From Blautia sp. (GTDB taxonomy: Bacteria; Bacillota; Clostridia; Lachnospirales; Lachnospiraceae), in NCBI GenBank assembly GCA_023667395.1, contig JAMPAC010000001.1:502219-549972 (forward strand): 47,754 nt of DNA, written 5' to 3'. How positions within the stretch are numbered: the first letter of the stretch is position 1; each line of letters begins with the position of its first letter. Below are positions 9,105 through 16,330 of the stretch, in pieces. Below the pieces are notes generated by a model. The model saw nothing but the letters and a program-made list of their open reading frames with translations, had not been told where the DNA came from and did not search any database. The position numbers and the translations under genes are program-made.

Positions 9105-9416
9105 ATGGATAAGAAAATGACAGGTATCGTAGGTTATCTCACCTGTGTCGGATGGCTTATTGCGTATATTGCAGGTGATAAGGATGGAGCCAGATTCCAT
9201 TTGAATCAGTCGCTGGTTCTCTGGATTGCTGAAATGGTGATCATAGCCGTTGTCAGGGTCACATATTTTATTCCTTTCGTGGGATGGATACTCCGTCTTT
9301 TTATATGGATTTGCCAGATAGGCTGGCTTGTGCTGCTGATCATGGCCTTTGTCGGCGCGGTCCGGGAGGAGGAGAAGCCCCTGCCCCTGATCGGAGGCAT
9401 CCAGATCTTAAAATAA
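9105..9416 (+). CDS. Small membrane protein, Tic20/DUF4870-like
   Basis: The chosen ATG at 9105 follows AAAGGACG by a few bases; the longer frame from 9075 would start inside the structured element. The 103-residue product has three or four membrane helices and the pattern GYLTCVGWLIAYIAGDKDGA followed by FHLNQSLVLW, resembling the DUF4870/Tic20-like family in which a His-x-Asn-Gln motif follows the first hairpin. Function is unknown. It is the third small membrane protein in a row and is preceded by copy A of the structured element. A bidirectional terminator follows. Confidence 0.75.
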   Translation: MDKKMTGIVGYLTCVGWLIAYIAGDKDGARFHLNQSLVLWIAEMVIIAVVRVTYFIPFVGWILRLFIWICQIGWLVLLIMAFVGAVREEEKPLPLIGGIQILK

Positions 9417-9434
9417 GCTGATCTGAAACAGAAT

Positions 9435-9472
9435 AAAAAAGCGGCCCGGAATCGAGCAGGACCGCTTTTTTC
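9435..9472. terminator. Bidirectional intrinsic terminator
   Basis: The stem GCGGCCC/GGACCGC (9441-9447 with 9459-9465, one mismatch) is flanked by AAAAAA on the left and TTTTTT on the right, so it can end transcription from both the DUF4870-like gene and the converging lipoprotein gene. Confidence 0.8.
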
Positions 9473-9939
9473 TATTCTTCCATCTGCAGATCTACATCTT
9501 CGGGAGTTTCACCGTGCAGGAAAGTAATGATGATCTGAACGCGCTTATAGGCGCGGGAATAATTTTCACTGGCATAGGCGGCGGTGTATTGATCATAGGC
9601 GCCTGCGCCATATGCTTCATGGTAGCCGGATACGGCGGTGGACATATAGTCGCCTGCCTCATCGGCAATCTCCTCCAGATAATCGAATTCATCCGGAAAG
9701 TCAAGGTCTGCAAATCCCTGAAAAGCCACCTCCAGTTCGTCCAGACAGGAGAGCAGTTCTGAAACGGCGCTTTCGGAAGAAGCGTCGATGCTGTTGATGG
9801 AAGTATCGATCTGGGATATTTCCGTACAGAAATCCTCAATGCTGTTCCGAAACTGTGTTAATTCAGGGTCTTCACCGCAGGCTGACAAAGAGGCCGATAC
9901 CAGAAATCCTGCAATGAGCAGTCGGATTTTATTTTTCAA
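9472..9939 (-). CDS. Small secreted lipoprotein of unknown function
   Basis: I set the start at a TTG (complement of 9937-9939) because GGAGG lies eight bases upstream. The longer frame from 10023 has no such site and adds 28 residues that would spoil the signal peptide. The 155-residue product has a lipoprotein signal MKNKIRLLIAGFLVSASLSA then Cys21. The mature part is acidic and mostly helical, with many Asp/Glu/Ser/Tyr and possible coiled coil (IEDFCTEISQIDTSINSIDA). I do not recognise a named domain. It converges on the DUF4870-like gene over a shared terminator. Confidence 0.8.
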   Translation of the reverse strand: MKNKIRLLIAGFLVSASLSACGEDPELTQFRNSIEDFCTEISQIDTSINSIDASSESAVSELLSCLDELEVAFQGFADLDFPDEFDYLEEIADEAGDYMSTAVSGYHEAYGAGAYDQYTAAYASENYSRAYKRVQIIITFLHGETPEDVDLQMEE

Positions 9940-10134
9940 TCTTTTATCCTCCGTGTATTTCCTTGCGTTTGTTTTTTGTTCCACAAATTCATCCAAACAC
10001 TTATAATTTATCATATTATGCATATTTTCGCAACTATTTCAGCATAAATAGTTCAATCCGCCCCTTTACGACTAAAAGAGAGTTGTGGTATCATGGAAAG
10101 GATTGTGAGAATCTAAAAGAAATGGTGTGAGGCA

Positions 10135-12714
10135 GTGACAAGAGAAGAATTCAGGGAACTGGCAAAAAAGATGGTCTATCTGGACGGGGCGACGGGTTCC
10201 AACCTGGTGAAAGCGGGTATGCCCTCCGGCGTGTGCCCGGAAAAGTGGATCCTAGAGCATCCGCAGGTGATGCTGGAACTGCAGGAAGCCTATGTGGCGG
10301 CGGGAACCGATATCCTTTACGCCCCCACTTTCACGGCAAACCGCATCAAGCTGGCGGAGTATGGCCTGGAGAAGGAGATGAAGCCCATGATCCGTGAACT
10401 GGCGGCGATTTCCAGACAAGCCGCCGCAAAAGCCGGATCAGGGCGGAAAGTGTATGTGGCGGGCGACCTGACCATGACGGGGCAGCAGCTGAGACCCATG
10501 GGAAACATGGAACTGGAGACGCTGATCGACGTATACAAGGAGCAGATCCTGGCGCTGGAGGAGGCGGGCGTGGATCTGCTGGTGGTGGAGACCATGATGA
10601 GCCTGGCGGAGGCCAGGGCCGCCCTGATCGCCGCGAAGGAGGTCTGTACGCTTCCGGTGATGGTATCCATGACTTTCGAGGCGGACGGGCGGACGCTGTA
10701 CGGCACGGACGCCAGGACGGCGGCTGTGGCGCTGGAGAGCCTGGGAGCCTGCGCCCTGGGCGTGAATTGCTCTACGGGTCCGGCACACATGAAAGAAATC
10801 ATTGAGGATATGGTGCGCCATACCATGGATATCCCCATCATAGCGAAGCCCAACGCGGGGCTCCCCTACCTGGATGAGCAGGGACGCACCTGTTATAACA
10901 TGGACGCGGAGGAATTTGTGGAGGAGATGGCGCTTCTGGTGGAAGCAGGGGCCACCGTCCTGGGCGGCTGCTGCGGAACCACGCCGGAGTTTATCAGGGG
11001 ATTGCATGACACTTTCGGAAAAGAGATCAAGGCCGCGCCGGCAAGGCGGGATCCTGCTGTCCGTTACCTGACCTCAGAGAGGCAGACCGCCGCTTTTGGG
11101 CTGGAGGGCAATTTCATCATAGTGGGGGAGCGGATCAATCCCACCGGCAAGAAGCAGCTTCAGGCGCAGCTGCGGGAAGGAAACATGGACAGGGTGCTGC
11201 AGTTTGCGGAGGAGCAGGAGCAGTGCGGGGCGCAGATCCTGGACGTGAACATGGGCATGAGCGGCATAGATGAGAAAGCCATGATGCTGCGCGCCATGGA
11301 GGAGGTCAGCGGCGTCACAAGCCTGCCACTTTCCCTGGATTCCAGCCATGTGGACGTGCTGGAGGCGGCGCTCCGGCATTATCCGGGCAGGGCGCTGGTC
11401 AACTCCGTGTCGCTGGAGACGGAAAAGTTCGAGAAGCTGCTGCCCATTGTGAAAAAGTACGGCGCAATGTTCATCCTGCTGCCATTGTCGGACAGGGGAC
11501 TGCCGGAAGATATAGAGGAAAAAAAGCAGATCATCGAGAAAGTGCTGGAGCGGGCGTATGCGTTGGGAATGGGCCCCTGTGACGTGGTGGTGGACGGCCT
11601 GGTGGCCACGGTGGGCGCCAATAAGAGGGCGGCGCTGGAGACGCTGGAGACCATACGTTACTGTAAGGAAAAGGGACTTGCCACCATCTGCGGACTGTCC
11701 AACATTTCTTTCGGCATGCCGGAGAGAAGCTTCGTGAACACGGCTTTCCTGGCCCTTGCCATCAGGGAGGGGCTTACCATGGCCATCGCCAATCCCTCCC
11801 AGGAACTGCTGGTCAGCTGCGCGCTGGCAACGGATCTGCTGCTTGCCAAGGAGGAGGCGGACATCCGTTACATAGAATATGCCAATACGGTGACGGAGAA
11901 CAGGGAGAAAAAGGAAGCCGCCATGCGAAAGAAGCTGGCTGCGGCGCAGGCGAAAGTGAAGCCAGGCGGCACAGCATTTCAGGAGACGATGGCCGCAGGC
12001 GGGATCCATCCTCATGCGCAATCGGAAAGGTCTTCTGGGGGAGCACAGAGCCTTTACCCTGCTTCACAGGATGCCGCCAGCGAGAGTGAGGAAAGAGCCG
12101 CTCTCAGGAAAGCCGTCATGAAAGGCAACCGGAACGGAATCGCCGTGCTGACGAAAACGGCGCTGGAAAAAGGCGAGGATCCCTCCGCACTGCTGAACGA
12201 GGTGCTGCTCCCTGCCATCAACGACGTGGGGGAACTCTTTGACAGGGGAAAATATTTCCTGCCCCAGCTGATCGGCAGCGCGGAAGCCATGAAGAATTCC
12301 ATTGAGGTGCTGGAACCCCTGCTGCTGAAAGAGACGGATGCCGGGAATAAGCCCGTGGTGGTGATCGCCACCGTGGAAGGGGACATCCACGATATCGGCA
12401 AGAACCTGGTGGCTCTGATGCTGAAAAATTACGGATTTGAGGTCATCGACCTGGGAAAGGATGTGCCTAAGGAGGAGATCATCCGCGTGGCCAGGGAAAG
12501 GAATGCCCGGATCATTGCGCTGTCGGCGCTGATGACTACCACCATGCAGCGGATGCGGGAAGTGATTGAACTGGCAAAGCAGGAGGGCATCAGTGCAAAA
12601 GTGATGATCGGCGGAGCCGTCATCACCCAGGACTACGCCGACGAGATCGGCGCCGACGGCTACTCAAGGGATGCGGCTGACGCCGTCAAACTGGCGCAGA
12701 AACTGATAAAATGA
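10135..12714 (+). CDS. metH: Cobalamin-dependent methionine synthase, form without reactivation domain
   Basis: The enzyme moves a methyl group from methyltetrahydrofolate to homocysteine through B12. Domains in order: homocysteine methyltransferase (about 1-300) with zinc ligands Cys212 and the CC pair at 279-280; pterin-binding domain (about 315-600, beginning FIIVGERINPTGKK); a variable linker (about 620-660); the B12 cap helices; and a B12-binding Rossmann domain with DIHDIG at 750-755, His752 being the lower cobalt ligand. At 859 residues it stops after the B12 domain, so the S-adenosylmethionine reactivation domain of E. coli MetH (about 1227 residues) is absent. That is common in Firmicutes, where a separate protein does the job; none is in this window. 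The start is GTG with only a weak GAGG upstream. I see no B12 or SAM riboswitch in the 110-base leader. Confidence 0.93.
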   Translation: MTREEFRELAKKMVYLDGATGSNLVKAGMPSGVCPEKWILEHPQVMLELQEAYVAAGTDILYAPTFTANRIKLAEYGLEKEMKPMIRELAAISRQAAAKAGSGRKVYVAGDLTMTGQQLRPMGNMELETLIDVYKEQILALEEAGVDLLVVETMMSLAEARAALIAAKEVCTLPVMVSMTFEADGRTLYGTDARTAAVALESLGACALGVNCSTGPAHMKEIIEDMVRHTMDIPIIAKPNAGLPYLDEQGRTCYNMDAEEFVEEMALLVEAGATVLGGCCGTTPEFIRGLHDTFGKEIKAAPARRDPAVRYLTSERQTAAFGLEGNFIIVGERINPTGKKQLQAQLREGNMDRVLQFAEEQEQCGAQILDVNMGMSGIDEKAMMLRAMEEVSGVTSLPLSLDSSHVDVLEAALRHYPGRALVNSVSLETEKFEKLLPIVKKYGAMFILLPLSDRGLPEDIEEKKQIIEKVLERAYALGMGPCDVVVDGLVATVGANKRAALETLETIRYCKEKGLATICGLSNISFGMPERSFVNTAFLALAIREGLTMAIANPSQELLVSCALATDLLLAKEEADIRYIEYANTVTENREKKEAAMRKKLAAAQAKVKPGGTAFQETMAAGGIHPHAQSERSSGGAQSLYPASQDAASESEERAALRKAVMKGNRNGIAVLTKTALEKGEDPSALLNEVLLPAINDVGELFDRGKYFLPQLIGSAEAMKNSIEVLEPLLLKETDAGNKPVVVIATVEGDIHDIGKNLVALMLKNYGFEVIDLGKDVPKEEIIRVARERNARIIALSALMTTTMQRMREVIELAKQEGISAKVMIGGAVITQDYADEIGADGYSRDAADAVKLAQKLIK

Positions 12715-12750
12715 TTCCCTATAAAAACACATTCAATCATTTTCCATGCC

Positions 12751-12779
12751 TTGAAATAAGCAGCCCAATATAGTATGAT
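12751..12779 (+). promoter_or_regulatory. Sigma-A-type promoter of the MNT gene
   Basis: TTGAAA at 12751-12756 and TATGAT at 12774-12779 are separated by 17 bases, about 48 bases before the GTG start of the nucleotidyltransferase gene. Confidence 0.6.
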
Positions 12780-12826
12780 ATGAAATATAAAAATTTGTAA
12801 AATAATCCGGATTAGAGAGGTTAATC

Positions 12827-13177
12827 GTGAAGAAAATCTCAAATATCTCAAAAATCTCAAATATAGTTACGCCAATTGCACAAAAATATGGTGCAGACAG
12901 AGTAGCGTTGTTTGGTTCCAGGGCGAGAAATACGGAAAAAGAAACAAGTGATTATGATTTTGTGATTTCAAAAGGGAAAATACAATCATTATTTCAGTTG
13001 GCGGCTTTTATCGATGAACTTGAAAATGCATTCGGAAAGTCTGTAGACGTGATTACGGATACATCAAGTGATGTAAGCTTCCTTGAACAGATAAAAAAAG
13101 ATGAGGTTGTTGTTTATGAAGCTTTTATAGAGGATGAGAGATATTGTGGCACACCATTATGGAAGTTTATATTATGA
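12827..13177 (+). CDS. MNT-type minimal nucleotidyltransferase (MntA-like antitoxin)
   Basis: This short nucleotidyltransferase of the pol-beta fold has the signature GSRAR at 30-34, the catalytic pair in SDYDF (Asp42, Asp44), and a third acidic strand (VDVITD near 75). In MntA/HepT modules this protein adds AMP to the HepT ribonuclease and so neutralises it. The start is GTG after GAGAGG. The last dozen or so residues (from about FIEDERYCG) do not look like the family; they are read in the wrong frame through what remains of the HepT gene. The A+T-rich composition of the gene differs from its neighbours, which suggests acquisition. Confidence 0.85.
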   Translation: MKKISNISKISNIVTPIAQKYGADRVALFGSRARNTEKETSDYDFVISKGKIQSLFQLAAFIDELENAFGKSVDVITDTSSDVSFLEQIKKDEVVVYEAFIEDERYCGTPLWKFIL

Positions 13178-13289
13178 GATTGTATGGAATACATCGGTTT
13201 CGGATATTTCGGAATTATATTCGGGAATAAAGGAATTGTTGAAAGAGAGTGAAACAAAACCAGAACAAGTTGCCGCAAGCGGCAATTGA
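13134..13289 (+). pseudogene. Remnant of HepT-like (DUF86, HEPN) toxin gene
   Basis: In the frame beginning at ATG 13134 the translation reads MRDIVAHHYGSLYYEIVW, then a run resembling the end of a HepT/DUF86 protein (VSDISELYSGIKELLKESE). This contains the conserved R-x4-H motif of HEPN ribonucleases (RDIVAH) and the usual following Tyr. Only about 51 codons remain, against the usual 110-140, and they overlap the 3' end of the MNT gene. The N-terminal half is deleted. The last codons run into a hairpin repeat that supplies the stop. The toxin is therefore very probably dead while the antitoxin persists. Confidence 0.75.
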
Positions 13290-13290
13290 A
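13258..13290 (+). repeat. Lone 3' hairpin of the structured element (copy B')
   Basis: AGAACAAG, the stem TTGCCG (13270-13275)/CGGCAA (13280-13285) with loop CAAG, then TTGAAT match the 3' module of copies A, B and C. It lacks the 5' helices and lies four bases before the start of copy B, so two 3' modules bracket one full element. It overlaps the end of the HepT remnant. Confidence 0.65.
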
Positions 13291-13293
13291 TAA

Positions 13294-13410
13294 AAACAGT
13301 CTCGAAACGGGAGCCCAATGTGCCAGAGAACGGCACATGAAAGGATTTTCAGCCGCCAAGGGGGCTGAAGTGCAGAGAGCGGAACAAATTGCCGTAAACG
13401 GCAATTGAAT
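13294..13410 (+). repeat. Structured intergenic element, copy B, upstream of ilvB
   Basis: It begins AAACAGTCTCGAAACGG and contains stems GTGCC 13320-13324/GGCAC 13332-13336 and TTCAGCC 13348-13354/GGCTGAA 13363-13369. The 3' module is GGAACAA then AATTGCCG 13387-13394/CGGCAATT 13399-13406 with loop TAAA, ending in TGAAT and the GGAGG site of ilvB. It lacks the T-box consensus, so it is not a classical tRNA-sensing leader. Confidence 0.7.
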
Positions 13411-13423
13411 GGAGGATTTAGAA

Positions 13424-15040
13424 ATGATAGGAGCGGACGCAGTTATCAAATGTCTGGAAGCGGAGGGCGTGACCACCGTATTCGGTTATCCCGGTGTGGC
13501 CATCTGCCCGTTTTATAACAGTATCCTGGATTCGGAGATCAGGACCATCCTGATCCGTACCGAACAGAACGCGGCCCATGCCGCCAGCGGTATGGCGAGA
13601 CTTACCGGAAAGCCCGGCGTGTGTGCCGTGACTTCCGGCCCGGGCGCCACCAACGTGATCACCGGCATTGCCACAGCCTTTGCGGACAGCATTCCCCTGA
13701 TCTGCATCACGGGTCAGGTGAGCAGCGACCTGATCGGCAGCGACGTGTTCCAGGAGGCGGACATCACGGGAGCGGTGGAATCCTTTGTAAAATACAGCTA
13801 TCTGGTGAAAAATGTGAATGACATTCCCAGAATATTCAAAGAGGCATTCCACATTGCGAATACAGGAAGAAAGGGTCCCGTCCTCATCGATATCCCCATC
13901 GATGTCCAGAACGCGGCCATCAGCAAATTCAAATATCCCGAGGAGGTTTCCTTAAGGACCTATAAGCCTACCGTAAAGGGCAACACGGTGCAGATCCACA
14001 AGGTCATCAAAGAACTGGAAAAGGCAAAGAGACCCCTGATCTGTGCCGGCGGCGGCGTGCTGCTCAGCGACGCCCAGGAGGAACTTAAGGTATTTGCGGA
14101 AAAGCACCAGATCCCCGTGGTGTCCACCATGATGGGAATTGGCGTGCTGCCCACGGATCATCCCCTCTATTTCCGGATGGTGGGAAATAACGGAAAAGCT
14201 TACGCCAACCGCGCCATGAGCGAGTGCGACCTGCTGATCATGGTGGGCGCGCGGGTGGCGGACCGGGCGGTGAACCAGCCCGAACTGATCACGAAGAACA
14301 AGGTGCTGGTGCACATCGACGTGGATCCGGCGGAGATCGGTAAGAACGCAGGCCCCACCATTCCCCTGGTGGGCGATGCCAAGCATATCTTTGAGGAATT
14401 TGCGAAAGAGGAGTTTGAGGGAAATTATCAGGAATGGCTGGACTGCCTGCGGGAGTACCGCAGGATTATGGCAAAGAAGCGCAATCCCAATCCCGCCTAT
14501 GTGGATCCGGCGGAATTTATCATGCGCCTTTCCTCCAAAATGCAGGAGGACGGGGTGTATGTGGCGGATGTGGGGCAGAACCAGATCTGGTCCTGTGGTT
14601 ATGTAAAGGTGAGGAAAGGCAAGTTCCTGACCTCCGGCGGCATGGGCACCATGGGCTATTCCATCCCGGCGGCAATGGGCGTGAAAGTGGCGGATCCGAA
14701 ACGCCAGGTGGTGGCGGTCTGCGGGGACGGCTCTTTCCAGATGTCCATGATGGAACTGGCCACCATGTGCCAGCATGATATCCCGGTAAAGATCATTGTG
14801 TTTAAGAACAATTATCTGGGCATGGTGCGGGAGTACCAGCATTTTACCTATAAGGAGGCGTACTCCGTGGTGGACCTTTCCGGAAGCCCCGACCTGGAGA
14901 AGCTTTCTGCCGCCTACGGCATTCCGTTCCTGCGGCTGGAAAACATGGAGAAATGCGACGAGACCATAGATGCCTTTTTGAAGGATGACACATCCATGCT
15001 GATGGAGTGCATCATTGACCCCATGGATATTGTGAGATAG
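13424..15040 (+). CDS. ilvB: Acetolactate synthase, catalytic subunit
   Basis: This enzyme joins two pyruvates (or pyruvate and 2-oxobutyrate) in the first common step of valine, leucine and isoleucine synthesis, using thiamine diphosphate. I start it at ATG 13424: GGAGG at 13411-13415 is eight bases upstream, and an in-frame ATG at 13409 would lie before that site. The 538-residue product has the catalytic Glu47 (RTEQNAAHAA), the FAD-type middle domain and the ThDP/Mg motif GDGSF at 434-438 with NN at 462-463. The regulatory subunit gene follows after 12 bases. Copy B of the structured element forms the leader. Confidence 0.93.
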   Translation: MIGADAVIKCLEAEGVTTVFGYPGVAICPFYNSILDSEIRTILIRTEQNAAHAASGMARLTGKPGVCAVTSGPGATNVITGIATAFADSIPLICITGQVSSDLIGSDVFQEADITGAVESFVKYSYLVKNVNDIPRIFKEAFHIANTGRKGPVLIDIPIDVQNAAISKFKYPEEVSLRTYKPTVKGNTVQIHKVIKELEKAKRPLICAGGGVLLSDAQEELKVFAEKHQIPVVSTMMGIGVLPTDHPLYFRMVGNNGKAYANRAMSECDLLIMVGARVADRAVNQPELITKNKVLVHIDVDPAEIGKNAGPTIPLVGDAKHIFEEFAKEEFEGNYQEWLDCLREYRRIMAKKRNPNPAYVDPAEFIMRLSSKMQEDGVYVADVGQNQIWSCGYVKVRKGKFLTSGGMGTMGYSIPAAMGVKVADPKRQVVAVCGDGSFQMSMMELATMCQHDIPVKIIVFKNNYLGMVREYQHFTYKEAYSVVDLSGSPDLEKLSAAYGIPFLRLENMEKCDETIDAFLKDDTSMLMECIIDPMDIVR

Positions 15041-15052
15041 GAGGGCAAAAAG

Positions 15053-15544
15053 TTGAAAAAGAGAATCTATTCCGTGCTGGTGGAGAACCGCTCCGGCGTC
15101 CTTTGCAAGGTGGCAGGCCTGTTCTCCCGCAGATGCTTTAATATCGACAGTCTGGCAGTGGGGGAGACGGACGATTCCGCCGTGTCCTGCATGACCATTG
15201 TGAGCAGCGGCGACGAACGCACCATCGAGCAGATCGAGAAGCAGCTGAACAAGAAGCTGGACGTGATCAAGGTAAAGACTTACGAGGAGCAGCAGTGTAT
15301 CACCAGGGAACTGATGCTGATCAAGATTAAATACAACAAGAGCAACCGCCGTGAGATCATGGAACTGTGCGAGATCATGAAGGCGGATATTGTGGATATG
15401 TCCAAACACTTCATGATGATCCAGATCTGCGATACGCCGGAGCGCGTCAGGCTGATGATCAGCCAGCTGCAGACCATCAGTATCGTGGAGGTGGCAAGGA
15501 CCGGGGCGCTGGCGCTGGCGAAGTGCATGGAAAACGACGGCTGA
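15053..15544 (+). CDS. ilvN: Acetolactate synthase, small regulatory subunit (first copy)
   Basis: This 163-residue protein has an N-terminal ACT domain (VLVENRSGVLCKVAGLFSRRCFNIDSL) and the ALS small-subunit C-terminal domain (RELMLIKIKYNKSNRREIME). It stimulates IlvB and confers valine feedback inhibition. It starts with TTG twelve bases after the ilvB stop, preceded by GAGGG. A diverged second copy lies at 24548 next to ilvC; the two share the ACT core but differ in the C-terminal half. Confidence 0.92.
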   Translation: MKKRIYSVLVENRSGVLCKVAGLFSRRCFNIDSLAVGETDDSAVSCMTIVSSGDERTIEQIEKQLNKKLDVIKVKTYEEQQCITRELMLIKIKYNKSNRREIMELCEIMKADIVDMSKHFMMIQICDTPERVRLMISQLQTISIVEVARTGALALAKCMENDG

Positions 15545-15644
15545 ACTGCCATTGGATGATGGTTTGCTATTCTTTGAAAATGATCCATTGACTTTGTGGA
15601 TGGGCAGGAAGAAATGATATGTTGCAGGAGGTTTGGTACAGATC

Positions 15645-16046
15645 ATGAAAATTGCAGTCACTTATGAAAACGGAAATGTGTTCCAGCATTTTGGGCATAC
15701 AGAGTATTTTAAGGTTTATGAGATCGCTGACGGTAAGGTGGCTGACTCGCGGGTAGTAAGTGCGGGCGGAAGCGGTCATGGCGCCCTGGCGGCGCTGCTT
15801 TCTGGTATGGGGGTGGATACCCTGATCTGCGGCGGAATCGGCGCAGGTGCGCAGATGGCGCTGAAAGAGGCGGGGGTGCAGCTTTACGGCGGCGTGTCCG
15901 GCAGCGCGGACAAGGCGGTGGAGGCGCTGCTTGCGGGAAATCTTGGCTTTGACCCGGATGTCCACTGTGACCACCACGGGCATGGAGAGGGGCATGACTG
16001 CGGCGGGGAGCATCCCTGTGGAGAGCACCATTGCGGTCGGAAGTGA
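15645..16046 (+). CDS. NifX/NifB-family iron-molybdenum cofactor-like protein
   Basis: This small protein of the dinitrogenase iron-molybdenum cofactor biosynthesis fold starts MKIAVTYENGNVFQHFGHTE, the usual start of the family. I chose ATG 15645 for that reason, although AGGAGG at 15626-15631 is 13 bases away. It has the GxGHGALAALLSGMGVDTLICGGIG core and a His/Cys-rich tail (HCDHHGHGEGHDCGG and CGEHHCGRK) likely to bind metal. No nitrogenase genes are near. Such orphan members are common in anaerobes and are thought to handle Fe-S or Mo species; the exact role is unknown. Confidence 0.85.
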   Translation: MKIAVTYENGNVFQHFGHTEYFKVYEIADGKVADSRVVSAGGSGHGALAALLSGMGVDTLICGGIGAGAQMALKEAGVQLYGGVSGSADKAVEALLAGNLGFDPDVHCDHHGHGEGHDCGGEHPCGEHHCGRK

Positions 16047-16091
16047 TTGATATTTAAAAAGATTATTGCTTCATGATGTAAAATGTGTTAT

Positions 16092-16184
16092 ATGAATGTT
16101 ACATATTCTGATTTGTTTCAGTTTTGTATCTTTGTCGTTGCCCTGATAAGTTTGTGCTATGCAATCTTTCAGGGTAGAAAATAG
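16092..16184 (+). CDS. Putative type I toxin, 30-residue holin-like membrane peptide
   Basis: The translation is MNVTYSDLFQFCIFVVALIS followed by LCYAIFQGRK and a stop. One hydrophobic helix is flanked by a short polar head and a basic tail, the pattern of Firmicutes small holin-like type I toxins (M-x-TYS-[DE]-L start, LxxLCYxIF, basic end). Such peptides insert in the membrane and are silenced by an antisense RNA. An in-frame ATG at 16083 is an alternative start; neither has a clear Shine-Dalgarno site. The stop codon lies in a hairpin, and an antisense promoter faces it from the right. Confidence 0.65.
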   Translation: MNVTYSDLFQFCIFVVALISLCYAIFQGRK

Positions 16185-16280
16185 CCGCTGCTACTACCAA
16201 TAGCAACGGCTTGGCCTCGTTAAGGGGCATTAGTTGTTTGTTTGAGGGATAGAGCCGCTTCTATGGCTTTCCCTTTTCTA
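16175..16280 (-). ncRNA. Candidate antisense antitoxin RNA
   Basis: Starting from the minus-strand promoter at 16286-16314, transcription would begin near 16279 and run toward the toxin. On the minus strand the interrupted stem AGCCG-TGCTA (complement of 16201-16211 with 16183-16193) is followed by ATTTTCT, a plausible terminator near 16177. The RNA would be about 100 nt and overlap the 3' end of the toxin mRNA, as in txpA/ratA-type loci. No expression evidence is available from sequence alone. Confidence 0.5.
16245..16278 (+). terminator. Terminator of the toxin mRNA
   Basis: The hairpin GGG-AGAGCC/GGCTTT-CCC (16246-16256 with 16265-16273) is followed by TTTTC on the plus strand. It would give a toxin transcript of roughly 190 nt that overlaps the antisense RNA by about 100 nt. 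Confidence 0.5.
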
Positions 16281-16285
16281 TGTTC

Positions 16286-16314
16286 ACTATAACATGTGCA
16301 GAGGAAAAAAGCAA
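16286..16314 (-). promoter_or_regulatory. Minus-strand promoter for the antisense RNA
   Basis: Read on the minus strand, TTGCTT (complement of 16309-16314) and TATAGT (complement of 16286-16291) are separated by 17 bases. It sits just past the stop of the minus-strand histidine kinase, where no gene follows except the antisense of the toxin. Confidence 0.6.
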
Positions 16315-16330
16315 GTATTTTTAAATATTA

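Noticed and set aside
10024-10134. SAM or cobalamin riboswitch before metH
   Set aside because: The leader is too short and lacks the conserved cores of either class.
13294-13423. T-box or peptide attenuator upstream of ilvB
   Set aside because: No T-box consensus, no run of branched-chain codons and no terminator/antiterminator pair with a T-run.
13952-15661. 569-codon minus-strand open frame opposite ilvB-ilvN
   Set aside because: It is the antisense shadow of two well-supported enzymes, His/Gln/Leu-rich with no domain and no ribosome binding site.
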